Positions 22,165 through 34,700 of a stretch of DNA of 64,000 nt are shown piece after piece. The notes under the pieces are model-generated. The model was not told where the DNA came from and searched no databases. It saw nothing but the letters and a program-made list of their open reading frames with translations. Each line of letters opens with the position of its first letter. The first letter of the stretch is position 1. Made by a program: the position numbers and the translations under genes. The DNA is from Asterias rubens (lineage: Eukaryota > Echinodermata > Asteroidea > Forcipulatida > Asteriidae), in NCBI RefSeq assembly GCF_902459465.1, contig NC_047066.1, positions 8,807,047 through 8,871,046 of the forward strand, given 5' to 3'.

Positions 22165-23638
22165 CAATCTTGGTTTTCCGTTAAAAAAACCCAAAAAAAC
22201 ATTTGATTGGTTTGTTTTAAAGCCAGTAAGATATTGACACCCGAACCGGTATCAGTTGAAATAAGCTTCTTTCTAAGTGTTTTCCCAAAATTTTCCAAAA
22301 CTAGCTCAAATTTGAGGTTACTAAAAAGTATGTTTACAGCGGCTGTATATAATGCCGTTAAATTTGTGTCCAGGCTCCTTCTAACCAAATCGCTGTACCA
22401 TGCTGATTGACACCCCTCTAGGACGTGTGGCATGGTCCATCGTAGGATATCGTGTCATATGAGCTCACCAGTGTGTATGATGTGGTAATACAGACAAGGG
22501 AATTATTCAACAATGTCAGCAAAATTATGCTGGCAGCAAGTTTTAACGAACGTGAATATTATGGAGTTCCACGAGTGTCATAGCAATTACCCCAAATATT
22601 AAATACCGCCCTAGGTCGACTTATGACTCTTCTGACCGTGATAGTTTTTATCTGCCAAGTCGACCCACGGTACATGAAAGGCCGAGCTGCCCTGAGTTCC
22701 CAAATGAAGTCGACTCAAAGAAATGCCACACCTTTTCCATAGGTCCGTAGGACTCGCAATCGTTTAAGGGTTGCACGTTTATTATAAATTCTCGTATGAC
22801 GCAGAACATGAACAAATTACAGCTCTGCACAACCTACTCAGTGAGCACGAATCACAATTTTTAAGAAACAATTTAGGCCTTCTCCCGAACATCAATTTGC
22901 GACCACCAATTACCCACGAAAAGCACAAAACAAAACTAGGGCAAAAAAACACAACCAGAAAAACAAGTTAACTCATACATGGAGATATTACCCCGATTGC
23001 TGGTAAATATTAAACCATCTTCATGTATTGTTGATGCTGCATTTAATAGGAAACCGTTGATTTGTTTGTTTGGTATCTCTGGGAACGTGTTTAACCACCT
23101 CGTACGTTATAATATAACATGGCGTCAAGGTGGAGGTTTTGAACACACGTGTGCGGGCATAAATTTCAAAACCGACGGTTGAAAAATTGCTTCGGCCGAG
23201 ATTTTACATTGAGTTCCAGATAAGATTGAAGTTAACAGGAGTGCGGTTTCTTTCTGAATGGTTAACGGGGATACCAAACAATTCAACCGGCTAGTAATGT
23301 CATATTGGTTGGTAAGGGATTGTTTACTTCTATTTCACAGCTGGTTATTTTAAAAAGAAAATCAAACTGTGTGATTATGCTTTTCCAGTGTATATTATGT
23401 TTTTGTTCTAAGTTAAATTCCTTTCCGTATGACTTATTCATTAACTGTAATTTATCCTTCCAATATTGTTACCCTCCCCAGGGTTATTGGGTCTGTTCCA
23501 GTTTGGAATAAAACATGATGCAATACAACACAATAAATCGTCTTCAAATCACGTAAATCATTGATTTTTTCAAATAAATTTAATTAATGACTGATTCATT
23601 TATTTTAGAATATTTTGACAAACTTTTTTTTTTTGGGT

Positions 23639-23810
23639 AGCATTCGAAAGTGCTGAATTGAGCAGAACAAGAAGAAGAAGAAAACACAAAGTATGCGCAT
23701 TCGAAAGTGCTGAATTGAGCAGAACAAGAAGAAGAAGAAAACACAAAGTATGCGCATTCGAAGGTGCTGAATTGAGCAGAACAAGAAGAAGAAAACACAA
23801 AGTATGCAAC
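23639..23810. repeat. 57-bp tandem repeat, three copies
   Basis: The unit (GCATTCGAAAGTGCTGAATT then GAGCAGAACAAGAAGAAG and AAACACAAAGTAT) repeats at 57-bp period with almost no divergence. The third copy lacks one GAA. It is a recent duplication. Confidence 0.9.
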
Positions 23811-23975
23811 CGGCAACTTTAGGAAAATAACGCCATGAGAAATGCCTTCCCTTAATGATGTGTCGATGAAAATAGCCGACCAGATTAATTTCTCAATAAA
23901 TTCTTAACTCTGCTCCGGATACAAAAACAGTAAGCATACTTTAAAGAAAACGGCGTATAATCACTGTTTTAAGTT

Positions 23976-24024
23976 GATCTTCCGATCTTCCGATCTTCCG
24001 ATCTTCCGATTTTTTTTTTTTTTT
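23976..24024. repeat. (GATCTTCC)4 microsatellite and T-run
   Basis: Four perfect 8-bp units and a partial unit are followed by about 16 T. Confidence 0.9.
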
Positions 24025-25199
24025 AATAAAAATAATATTGCATGAACAAATCTAGTTGGTTTCATGTCCATGTTTTGTGACGATTGTATCTTCGTTCAGT
24101 TAATAATTTTGAGTTTATTTCAACAAAATAATTACAACCAGTTTTTACGGAACGTTATACAATCTTATCTTTAAAGTGACACGTCTTTGAGCAAAACACC
24201 TCTCGCGGTTGTTTTTTACAATAAAACCGGGTCTTGTTTGGTTTAAACGCTGGTGACAAAAAAGGCTTTCCTTGATTGAAAAACATTTTACACCACGGTC
24301 GACTTAATTCAAGTTATAGGAAGCTCTTCACAAACAACTTTATAAAATATTGTTTTTTTTCACTAATCGGTGTAGGTAGCCTACTCAACTCAATAGTATA
24401 AAATAATGGTACATCGTATATTAGGTATGGCCTACTTTTGTTATAGACTGCTCCCTCTTGCACTTTTCAGAGGTGAGAGTCATTACTAACGACAAAGTTT
24501 GAAACATGGATACAAATTCGAAGGTAATGATGTCATTTCTACTGTTTGGTAACCCCTGGGGTTATAGATTCCGAGGAGCATTTGGAAACAGTATCCAAAG
24601 CACCAGAGAAGTAGACCAATGAGCAGGATTTCTTTATGTGTAGAATAAATATTGTCTGATTTTCTTCACTAGGCCGACATAAAAAGTCTGAATTCAGCCA
24701 AAAGTCTGAACAATATCTCATCCCTGACTTTTAATAATAAGTTTACGGGCAAGATTGGACTTCGGCCTCCCTGCGTTACTTCCTGTACGTAATAACCCAC
24801 ATCAAAACAAGTATGGACAACAGGCATGTTAATATAATTGCGTCCTTACCGAAAGGTTGGTCATTAATGAGCAGACGATACAAGCTGGGTACCCCGTCTA
24901 TGGCCTAGGAATCTTTCATGATATCTTAACAGATTCCCAGTTCGTTGAATAAATTGGTCGTTTTGATAAAGTTATACTGTTGTGGACGTAGTCAATTGTA
25001 ATTCTGCAATTTGCAAACTCTAATAAAATAATGTAAATTAATTTTAAAGACGAGAATATTCAGTTTAGCTGTTCCCAAACTGGTTACCGATCCGGCCTAT
25101 GGTAAAAATGCACATTTAATGGTTTGACGTTTTCGACCGTAGAGTCGTTCTCAAAGGCTGAAGAAGACAACACAACATGAACCACAACCTTCATGTCTG

Positions 25200-25570
25200 C
25201 ATTAAAGATGCTATGTCAGATTTTTGGCCCCAAACATTAAAAAATAGATTTATTTTGAGTGAATGGTATTTCAAAGAGTATCACCCGCTCTAACGAAAAC
25301 AAAGTTTAACTTTTACTTTTAATGGTCAGGAACCATGACAAAAATTTAAAACGTTTCTTATAAAACACATAAGAATTGGTCACGTGATATATTATCGGGA
25401 TCCCGACAAAAACTAATTTCGAGCACTTTATTTCACTGCTACTAATAATTGGCGGACTTTTTCGAGCAACGGCTCAAATGAAAGCTTGTAACTTTCTCGA
25501 CCCACAAAATACCTATTGAATTTTAAATCGAAACTTTTAGGTCAAATCGACCAAAAATCTGACATAACCT
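25200..25570 (+). mobile_element. MITE-3 copy 1
   Basis: The ends TTAAAGATGCTATGTCAGAT and ATCTGACATAACCTTTTT are terminal inverted repeats. The body is collinear over ~370 bp with 58690-59065 (shared TTTCAAAGAGTA, GTCACGTGATATA and AATTGGCGGACTTTTTCGAG). Confidence 0.85.
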
Positions 25571-25801
25571 TTTTGAGTAATTACCAATAGTGTCCACTGC
25601 CTTTAATCAACAGCTCTCCCACCGCTCGGTACCAATTTAGTTTCACTGCTAACAATTATTTGGAGTAATTATCAATAGCGTCCGGTGCTTTTAATAATAA
25701 AACACAGTTGTACGCGATTTGTAAGCAATGTTCTCATTTGGGCACCACTATAAAGGCAGTGACGTAATGCATAATGTGTGTATAGAGAGAGATAGGCCTA
25801 T

Positions 25802-25955
25802 CAGGCATGTGAGTAATTATCCATGAAAAATGAGGGAAAGAGAAAACCGAGCGAGAAAAAAAGAGTAAAAAGGTATCATTCCTATACTTTTGGACACAGT
25901 ATGTGAAGGAAAAAAGAGAGGAAATTAGCTAAAAAGAGGAAGTCTCACATGCCTG
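25802..25955. mobile_element. Short TIR element (CAGGCATGTGAG family), copy 1
   Basis: It is 154 bp long with perfect 12-bp inverted ends CAGGCATGTGAG/CTCACATGCCTG and a purine-rich interior. Flanks GCCTAT and GCTTAT look like a 6-bp target-site duplication with one change. Confidence 0.8.
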
Positions 25956-26269
25956 GCTTATAGTGCTGGTAAGTCCACACTGTATAGGCCTACCATACGA
26001 ACGTGTGATACCTTTCAAGGTCAAAGTTTATCCACTAATAAAAGGCGGTTTCTGTGCCCCTGTACGAGCCAAAGAGAGACAAGCGTGCGCCATTTTGTTT
26101 TTAGGCTCCGCTAGCGTGAACATCTTTCTGACGTCACACTTCGAGGTTCGTGAATTACGGTGGAGATCTACCTTAAACCTACGTCAATCCCCGTCCATTG
26201 ACCTCTCATTCATTTCGCATTGAGGTTCGCAGTTAAATCCTACGCACATGTCCACACATATTAAACAAA

Positions 26270-26440
26270 AGCACACTGCTTTCAGACGACCAAAAGGGCA
26301 GCTGCCAAACATCACATCGACCAATCAAAACACCGGAAAGGAAAACTGACGTATACGTCACAGCACGTTTATCCAATGAAACCATTGTATCCAGTGACAT
26401 CACTGCGAACAAAGACAGGGGACCAGTCTATAGCTCCGCC
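26270..26440 (-). repeat. Interspersed repeat (CATTGGATAAACGTGC family), reverse copy
   Basis: The minus strand reads GGTTTCATTGGATAAACGTGC and TGACGTATACGTCAG, then GGTGTTTTGATTGGTCGATG. It matches the family at 3483, 9690 and 11205. Confidence 0.6.
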
Positions 26441-26935
26441 CAACCATGCCATGTCGAGATGACCCATCAGTAGACATACATATGGTAAACGTGCCTTGCT
26501 TATTCAACTTGACGCACACACATCCTTAGTGATTAGTCAATATTCTACCCCCTCTGGTTAAATAAAGCTTTTGACAAATCTAACCTCATAAGAGTGAATG
26601 ACATAGAAATGATCGTGAATGCACTTTACTACCTTCGAAATCAAGCAACGATTAATAACTGTTGTGATAACACCTCTCATCAAATCACGTACTTGCAGCT
26701 AGAATTGAATACACAAGTAATTTCATGTGATGGGCCTATAGTTAATCAAACTCAAAGTACATTGTCGCCTTTCTCCAAGGCGCATCAGAAGTTCATTTTT
26801 TTTTTTTCATAAACATAATTAATGACACCGGTTAGATTTTATAAAACCGCCAAGAACTGACAAGTACAACGATTGTAGACAAACATTTAATTTTGTTAAT
26901 GAAAATAGTGTCAAAGTCAAAACAATTGCATTTAA

Positions 26936-27103
26936 CAGGCATGTGAGTAACTATCCATGAAAAAAGAGGAAAAGTGAAACTGGACCAAAAAAAGAGGAAA
27001 AGATACTATTCCTATACTTTTGTACACAGAAAGTGACAAAAAAAGGAAAGTCAAAACCCCAAAAGAGGAAAATCAGCCGAAAAGAGGAAGTCTCACATGC
27101 CTG
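26936..27103. mobile_element. Short TIR element (CAGGCATGTGAG family), copy 2
   Basis: It is 168 bp long, with the same 12-bp inverted ends as the copy at 25802 and a perfect 6-bp direct repeat ATTTAA on both flanks. Confidence 0.85.
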
Positions 27104-27509
27104 ATTTAAGTTATTGTTATGTTTTCCTCTGCAATGTGAACTTTCATGATTGGGAGGAAACAAGAAGAAACACACATTTTATTGCAACCAAACAAATTTT
27201 CATTTATTAATTTTTATTTGCTTACATGTTCTTAAAAGGACTACATGTTTTAAATACATGTAACCTTGGGTTGTGACAATGAATGCCTATGTCTATACAT
27301 GAAGACATACATACACAAATTAATTCAATATATCAAGGGTCAAAGTAGCGTCATAATTTATTCAATATTTATGTCATGCATAATACAAACATGACGTATT
27401 GATTCATACTTTACATGTAATTATACGACTTATGCTGTACACTATAGACAAACTTCTGTACGTAAACAATAAATATTTGTACACACTACATATCAATCTT
27501 GGCATTTCC

Positions 27510-27892
27510 TTAAAGGCAGTGGACACTATTGGTAATTGTCAAAGACTAGCCTTCACAGTGTATCTCAACATATGCATAAAATAACAAACCTGTGGAAATT
27601 TGAGCTCAATCGGTCATCAAAGTTGAGAGATAATAGTGAAAGAAGAAAACGCCCTTGTCACACGAAGTTGTGTGCGTTTAGATGGTTGATTTCGAGACCT
27701 CAAGTTCTAAACTTGAGGTCTCGAAATCAAATTCGTGGAAAATTACTTCTTTCTCCAAAACTATGGCACTTCAGAGGGAGCTATTTCTAACAATGTCTTA
27801 TACCACCAACCTCTCCCCATTACTTGTCGCCAAGAAAGGTTTTATGCTAATAATTATTTTGAGTAATTACCAATAGTGTCCACTGCCTTTAA
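27510..27892 (-). mobile_element. MITE-1 copy, near full length
   Basis: AAAGGCAGTGGACACTATTG and CAATAGTGTCCACTGCCTTT are exact inverted ends. The hairpin GAGACCTCAAGTTCTAAAC/TTGAGGTCTC is perfect. It is the best-preserved copy in the window. Confidence 0.95.
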
Positions 27893-28039
27893 AGGGTTTT
27901 AACCCTAGGTTAGCATAAAGAGAGAAGAAATATGCATTAAAACCACCGACAATTTTCAGTTGTTTGGTCTTTTTTTTACCCAAAGGCACTTCTTCCTTTA
28001 TTACTTAGCTAACTGACAAGCCCAGCAAAACCGAACCGT

Positions 28040-28215
28040 AGAGAATATGGCTTAGCAATTTCTGCTCAGCACAAATAAGCATTGATACCAACCCTAAACT
28101 GTACTTGTGAAATGCCAGTTTGGCTGGTAACTTTATGCTGGTAAGCCTAATTTTGTTATGCTTAGCTACTTTTCACGCTTAAGCAGCTCAATCAAATTGG
28201 GGAATTGGGCCCTGC
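28040..28215. repeat. Repeat with GCTTAGCA / GGGCCC words
   Basis: ATGGCTTAGCAATTTCTGCT and AATTGGGCCCTGC belong to the family better preserved at 36530-36710 and 50423-50680. Confidence 0.5.
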
Positions 28216-28251
28216 ACTACAGCCTTCTGACACACAATCATAAATATATTG

Positions 28252-28622
28252 TTAAAGGCACTGGACACCCTTGGTATTGTCAAAGACCAGTATTCTCACT
28301 TGGTGTATCCCAACATGTAAATAAAATATCAAACTTGTGAAAACTTGGGCTCAGTTGGTCAACGAATTCGTGAGAGAATAATGAAAGTAAAAACAACTTT
28401 GCTGCACAAGTAAGTCTGCTTAATAAAAGGCTGCAGGACTTAAGTCTTTTAATATTCAGTAAGAAATTACCTCTTTCTCAAAAACTAGATGTCTGTTACT
28501 TCAGAGGGAGCCATTTCTCACAATGTTTTATACTATGGGGAGCTCTCCATCGCTCGATACCAAGTAAGTTGTTATGCTAACAATTATTTTGAGAAATTAC
28601 CAATGGTGTCTAGTGCCTTTAA
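28252..28622 (-). mobile_element. MITE-1 copy
   Basis: AAAGGCACTGGACACCCTTGG at the left, CAATGGTGTCTAGTGCCTTT at the right. It ends about 100 bp from the CENPJ stop codon, so it probably lies in the CENPJ 3'UTR or just beyond it. Confidence 0.85.
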
Positions 28623-28724
28623 CGACAAATATTCCCACAGCATTGTTCCCCCACTTGTCATCTCGACCGATGGTTGTCTCCCGCCTCCATGCAATATCAG
28701 AACGACCAAGTCCTTCATCATTCG

Positions 28725-31700
28725 TCAACATTTCTTATCCAAGACGATCCTACCGTCCTTATCTTTGACTCGGATCCTGCCCGTGGAGTATCTCGTCTCT
28801 TGGCGGCCATCTGGGTAGACTGTCTTCACCGTACCGTCGGGGTACTCTCGTCTCTAAAACAAACAAACCCACGATAGCAAAATTAATAGCTGTAATGATT
28901 AAAAAGAAAAAAAGAAAAGAAAAAAAAAAGCAACAGAGAATCTGATAAAGATTTTAGAAAATACGTCACAACACGAAGCACTTGAATAGTGTTTTTGTGT
29001 TTTACCCTACATCAACTAGCCTACGTGTGGACAACAGTGTGCACCATAATAATCATAATATCGAAGCCTCATATAGCGCACGTATCTACCAAACAAGGTT
29101 ATTCAAGGCGCTGAGTATATACAAACTTTCAGAAAGGTAGGTAATTGCAGTGATGAATTCTGAGACCCAGTTATTTAGCACCTTATAAGGGTTGACAAGG
29201 TGCTATGGCACACATACTAGTCACAGCCAGGAACACCGGGGTAAACCCCCTTCTCTTTTCGATAAGTGCACTGGGTTCTTTTACTTGCGCAACAGAACAC
29301 ATGGGACCAATGGCTTTACATCCCATTCGAAGGACGAAGCAATGGTTAAGTGTCTTGCTTAAGGACACAAGTGTCACGGCTGAGACTCAAACCCACACTC
29401 TGCTGATCAGAAACACCAAAGTTTGAACCCTATGGAAAAGAGCTAGTGTGGGATTTGAACCCAAGACCCCCGCCATTCTACAGCAGAGGTCCTACCAGGT
29501 GTTTGATAGTCAAGCCAACCCAGGGACAGGAAGTCAGTTCCAATCCTATATGTCAGGTTCGGTATAAACCATTTGTGTAGGGTAAAACTAAACACAACAA
29601 TAATTTAACCTTGGATTACATTACATCCATTAACTAATTTGTTAACTTACTAATTATTACACTAATTAATTAACTAATTGATCAGCTTACTAATGAATAA
29701 CAAATAAAGCACCAACAAAGCACTTATTACTTAGTTACTTAATTAATTAATTAACTAATGGAGCATTTTAGAAACTTAAGACTAGGCCTGGTTGCTTGTT
29801 TAAGGGTACACCATAGTAATTTATTGTATAGTAAAAAGGTCTAATAGTAGGCCTACAGTAATTATCACTGGTTTAAAATCGAATCTGCTCGTCCCTGGTT
29901 TTGTTCTGCCAATTGGCTCATAGAAAAACTCACTATTTCTAAGATCAAAGAACAGAGGGCTATACATGTACATGTATTTGTTTTGAAATAAGTTCAACAG
30001 GGATATTACAGGGAAGAAAATTATAACACAAACAAATTCATCATGATGTGTCACACATGGTATTTGTGTGTATCTCTTTGCTTTTTATAAAAGCCAGCAA
30101 CATAAAACTTAAGGCCCCCAGGCCACAGTTATTAGGTTAACTTGATTATTTCCTTACAAGTGACTCTATTGTATGTTCTAGGGTAACTTTCATTTTTGTC
30201 TTGCTCTGTGTTGTTTGATTGCATTTTTGACTGAATGCCGAATAATTAAATAACAATAATAATAAAAAGATTTTTAAAAATTTTTTTTTACACAAACACA
30301 GCAAAAACAACACGACTCAACAGTCAATTTTAGCATGAGTGATTGTGTTCTTACATGTAATGTAGGTCATATTTATAAGAAGCAGATGGTTTTTGAGAAA
30401 AATAAAATGCTGTCTTCCGGGCAAAAAATCTAACATCTCCTGAATATCACTCAAGACGATGGTTCTCTGACACATTTATCAATTTTGCTTCTTGTTTGGA
30501 CAGATAACCACTTATTCTTTATTGACATAAGCTTCTTCATGTTAAAGTTTTCTTGTCACTTATTAATGAAAGAAAATGTACTAATTGGATTAACTCGTTC
30601 TATGGCTTTAGAAGCCAGCTAAGAGGAGTACATGTAAACGAGGTAGTAAGACAGGACAGGGTTTGGTTTAAGGGCTGCTTGCTTGCTATTTATTCATATG
30701 TTCAAAGATTTGTGCTTTTGTTGCGTTGTTTATGTTGTGATATTTATTGTTTTTGTTGCGTTGTTTATGTTGTGATATTTATTGTTTTTGTTGCGTTGTT
30801 TATGTTGTGATATTTATTGTTTTTGTTGCGTTGTTTATGTTGTGATATTTATTGTTTTTGTTGCGTTGTTTATGTTGTGATATTTATTGTTTTTGTTGCG
30901 TTGTTTATGTTGTGATATTTATTGTTTTTGTTGCGTTGTTTATGTTGTGATATTTATTATTTTTGTTGCGTTGTTTATGTTGTGATATTTATTGTTTTTG
31001 TTGCGTTGTTTATGTTGTGATATTTATTGTTTTTGTTGCGTTGTTTATGTTGTGATATTTATTGTTTTTGTTGCTTTGTTTATGTTGTGATATTTATTGT
31101 TTTTGTTGCGTTGTTTATGTTGTGATATTTATTGTTTTTGTTGCGTTGTTTATGTTGTGATATTTATTGTTTTTGTTGCGTTGTTTATGTTGTGATATTT
31201 ATTGTTTTTGTTGCGTTGTTTATGTTGTGATATTTATTATTTTTGTTGCGTTGTTTATGTTGTGATATTTATTGTTTTTGTTGCGTTGTTTATGTTGTGA
31301 TATTTATTGTTTTTGTTGCGTTGTTTATGTTGTGATATTTATTGTTTTTGTTGCGTTGTTTATGTTGTGATATTTATTGTTTTTGTTGCGTTGTTTATGT
31401 TGTGATATTATTATTTTTGTTGCGTTGTTTATGTTGTGATATTTATTGTTTTTGTTGCGTTGTTTATGTTGTGATATTTATTGTTTTTGTTGCGTTGTTT
31501 ATGTTGTGATATTTATTGTTTTTGTTGCGTTGTTTATGTTGTGATATTTATTGTTTTTGTTGCGTTGTTTATGTTGTGATATTTATTGTTTTTGTTGCGT
31601 TGTTTATGTTGTGATATTTATTGTTTTTGTTGCATTGTTTATGTTGTGATATTTATTGTTTTTTGTTGCGTTGTTTATGTTGTGATATTTATTGTTCACA

Positions 31701-34700
31701 GTCACCTACATTGTAATGTAATTGTACATAACCTGCACATGTCTTTGTAAAAACCACCATCATGAAATAAGCGTTTATTGATCTAAATTGAAGTCACAGA
31801 TTAGGATTTAGGGGTTTAGTCCAGGGGGGTACGGACTCATCAATGCTCGACGATTTTTTTTTTACTTTTTGTTTTTTTTATTCTGTAAAAACTTTTTTTG
31901 TAACGAGATGAGGGGTATGTTAATTCTGCTTGTGTCAAACCCACATTCACTGCGACCATCAGCCAGTTTCTCCCCCACCCAACTCTATTCTTGTTGACCC
32001 CTCCTTGAGCTGGTAAAAGCCATTGCGGATCTGGGTTGGCACACCACCGGGCAAAGCATGGCAGATAGGTCTGCGCTCTATCAGTTTCTAGAGAACGTCC
32101 CAATCCTCGCTGTCTGTGCGGCATAGTGAAAATGGAAATCACACATTGCTACTAATTTAGGTTTCCCAGCAACTATGAAGAATGGGTTGTGTACCTGAGA
32201 AATGCTTTCTTTTGATTGAAGATGTTTCCATTAACCTCTTCTCTTCATTAAAGTCTCCTAAATGTCACAGGAAGGTGACTGGAAACTCTAGGCAGACAAA
32301 CTACCTGACTCAGAATGGTACAACGGTGGTATGTTGAAACTGAACTTCATTCATTTCAAATTTTTATTACGTTGACGGTTTTAATTAATTCACATTCCCC
32401 CCCTTCTTTTTAACAGGGGAGCGAGCTCATTTTCCGTCTTTTTAGGGCAGAGGTTTCTGTGATTTGACCAATTTTTGTTGTTGGCTGGTACAGGTAGCAG
32501 GCTCTCCTGAGCCACACCTTTTGTCTGGGCTTAGCAGACAGTTGGCTTTAAGTAGTTATTAGTTCAGGCCTGATACTTCACAGAGGCAATGAAGGCGATT
32601 GCCTCCATGCCCCCTGGTCATTGCCTTGGTGCCCTTGAAATGCTTAGTAAAAACTTCAAATGTCCTCATAATAGAGTGCCCTTTAGCTTTACTCAGGCCT
32701 GATACTTCACAGAGGCAACGAAGGCGATTGCCTCCATGCCCCCTGGTCATTGCCTTGGTGCCCTTGAAATGGTCTAATAGAAATTTGTAATTACCCTCAT
32801 AGGGTGTCCTTTACCAAGGAGAAAATGCCTCGGTGCCCTTGCTCTTTCAAAAATGAAGCAAACAGGGCTGTTAGTCCCTTTTATATTATCGCTAAGCTGC
32901 CTCTTGGAACTATGTGTAATCAATGGTGAAATGTGATATCAAAGATGTGTAAAAACGATACAGTTCCTGCAAAGAAAGTAGTACAGAACATGCAATCAAA
33001 ATGCATCACACCAAAATATGATCAACTTGTAATGCACACAATGATATGAAGCACATTATTTCAAATAACAAAGTTCAAGTGGGTGTTGTGGCCAAATAAT
33101 AACAAAACCAATAAAACAAGTGAACAGTAAAACAACATTGAAGGAAAGAGAATTAATGACAAAATAGCAGATACAGGAATATAATTAAAATGACACTGTC
33201 TACATGTACAATGGGTTTTAGCAAATCAAATATAGTATTCAGATTGTAAATTTGCACGAACAGAGGAAAATACCAACATTTCCCTCAAGTCTCTAAAAAG
33301 TATGCTGTTTTGGGACGCTCATTTTCCTTCTTTCAAAGGATTTGGGTACTTTTTGTAACACAAAATGCAATGTCAACAAATTTACATTAAACTTACACCG
33401 TTTGAAGATAATGATAGAAGAAAGCTTCCTTTAAAATAATACTGGCTGAGGTGCTGTAGTTTTTTTGAGAAATGAGTAGAACATCATCACAAAACTACAT
33501 TTTACATGCTAGAATAATGTTCATCTTCAGAGACTTGTTTTACTAATTTCTTAAAAACTACAGCACCTCAGCAAGTAATATTTTAAGGGAAGCTTTCTAC
33601 CATCATTATTTTCATTATTTTCAAACTGTGTGAGTGTAATCTGTGGACATTGTGTTTCGTGTCTTACAAAAAGTACCAAGACCCTTTAAAGGAGCTGTGT
33701 GGTTACAAATGTATGACCAAAGCACGCCTGTGTGGCTGTTCATAGAATTATGAGCGCACACCCTCAACAGTACGTGTGCTTATTTTTCACTTCCTTATGA
33801 AGACCAAGGTCAAAACAAAAAAGGGGAAAATAAAAGGACTCCATAAGGAAATTCTAAAGACATGGGTGCCCCACAAGGAGTTTCGTGTACAAAGTCTATG
33901 GGAAGATCTACAGTACAGGTAGAATGGAAAGAACAACAGGTGTTGCCACAGGGAGGCAAAAAAGGGAATGTGTGCGCCCTATGAAATTGGGCCCTGATTA
34001 TTTTCGTTATGGTAAACTTACCTTATACTGGGCAGTATGAATTTCCCTCTGGCCGTTAGGGAACTCCATCGTTCTCTCTCCGTTGTTGTCGACTCGTAGC
34101 ACCGTCCCGTCAGGGAAGATGCTCTCCTCGTTACCGTTGGGGAACAGATATTTAATGGTCTGATCGGGAAAAGTGATCTCTTTCGTTCCGTTGGGGTAGT
34201 GCTTCTCAGTTTGGTTGCTGGGGAAAAAGAAAAAGTTTTTTACAATTATTATTACAAGTTCTTTCGAGATATTGTGACAAAAGTAATTAAAAATCGTCGA
34301 GACGATGACTAGAACAAGCTAGTCAAAACGTTGAGACCAATATTAAGAACTTGCTCCGCGATAGTGAAGTTAATAACAAGAAGTCCCTTTGATCCAGTAA
34401 AGCTAAAGTAGTAGTCTTGGCCGATTTTCTACCTTCTGCCCAGGTAGTAGTTATAAAGCAGGGGCAGTTATTTTCAGAAATGAGAAGTCTCCCACATTCC
34501 GAAAATCTACTCTGCAACAGTCAATTAATATAAAACAAGACAACCTCTAAAAAACCCACAATCTACCTGCAAATAAGATACACACATGGAGTTACCGCAA
34601 ACCAAAAACATATTGATACCTCACCATGCAATGCCTCAAATCCCATTTAATAATTCAACAGTTTAAATTGTGCCCCTTCATGTAGCATGATCACAAAACA

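Larger units (their letters stand above)
22165..28724. other. Gene-free interval between the GPCR and the CENPJ 3' end
   Basis: I see no gene here. An AATAAA at about 23507 could end a long GPCR 3'UTR. The interval contains a 57-bp tandem repeat, an 8-bp microsatellite, MITE-3 copy 1, two copies of a TIR element, a large-TIR repeat fragment (26270-26440), two MITE-1 copies and MITE-1 fragments (25570-25690). Confidence 0.55.

Noticed and set aside
23513..23560. AATAAA cluster as a definite end of the GPCR transcript
   Set aside because: Several AT-rich hexamers occur between 22165 and 23560 and none can be preferred without transcript data.
26020..26225. Open frame at 25963-26223 as a gene
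   Set aside because: It lies between transposon-like repeats, has no splice partners and no recognisable motif.
30709..31697. Regular direct repeats suggesting a CRISPR array
   Set aside because: Units are contiguous without unique spacers and the context is an animal intron; it is a minisatellite.
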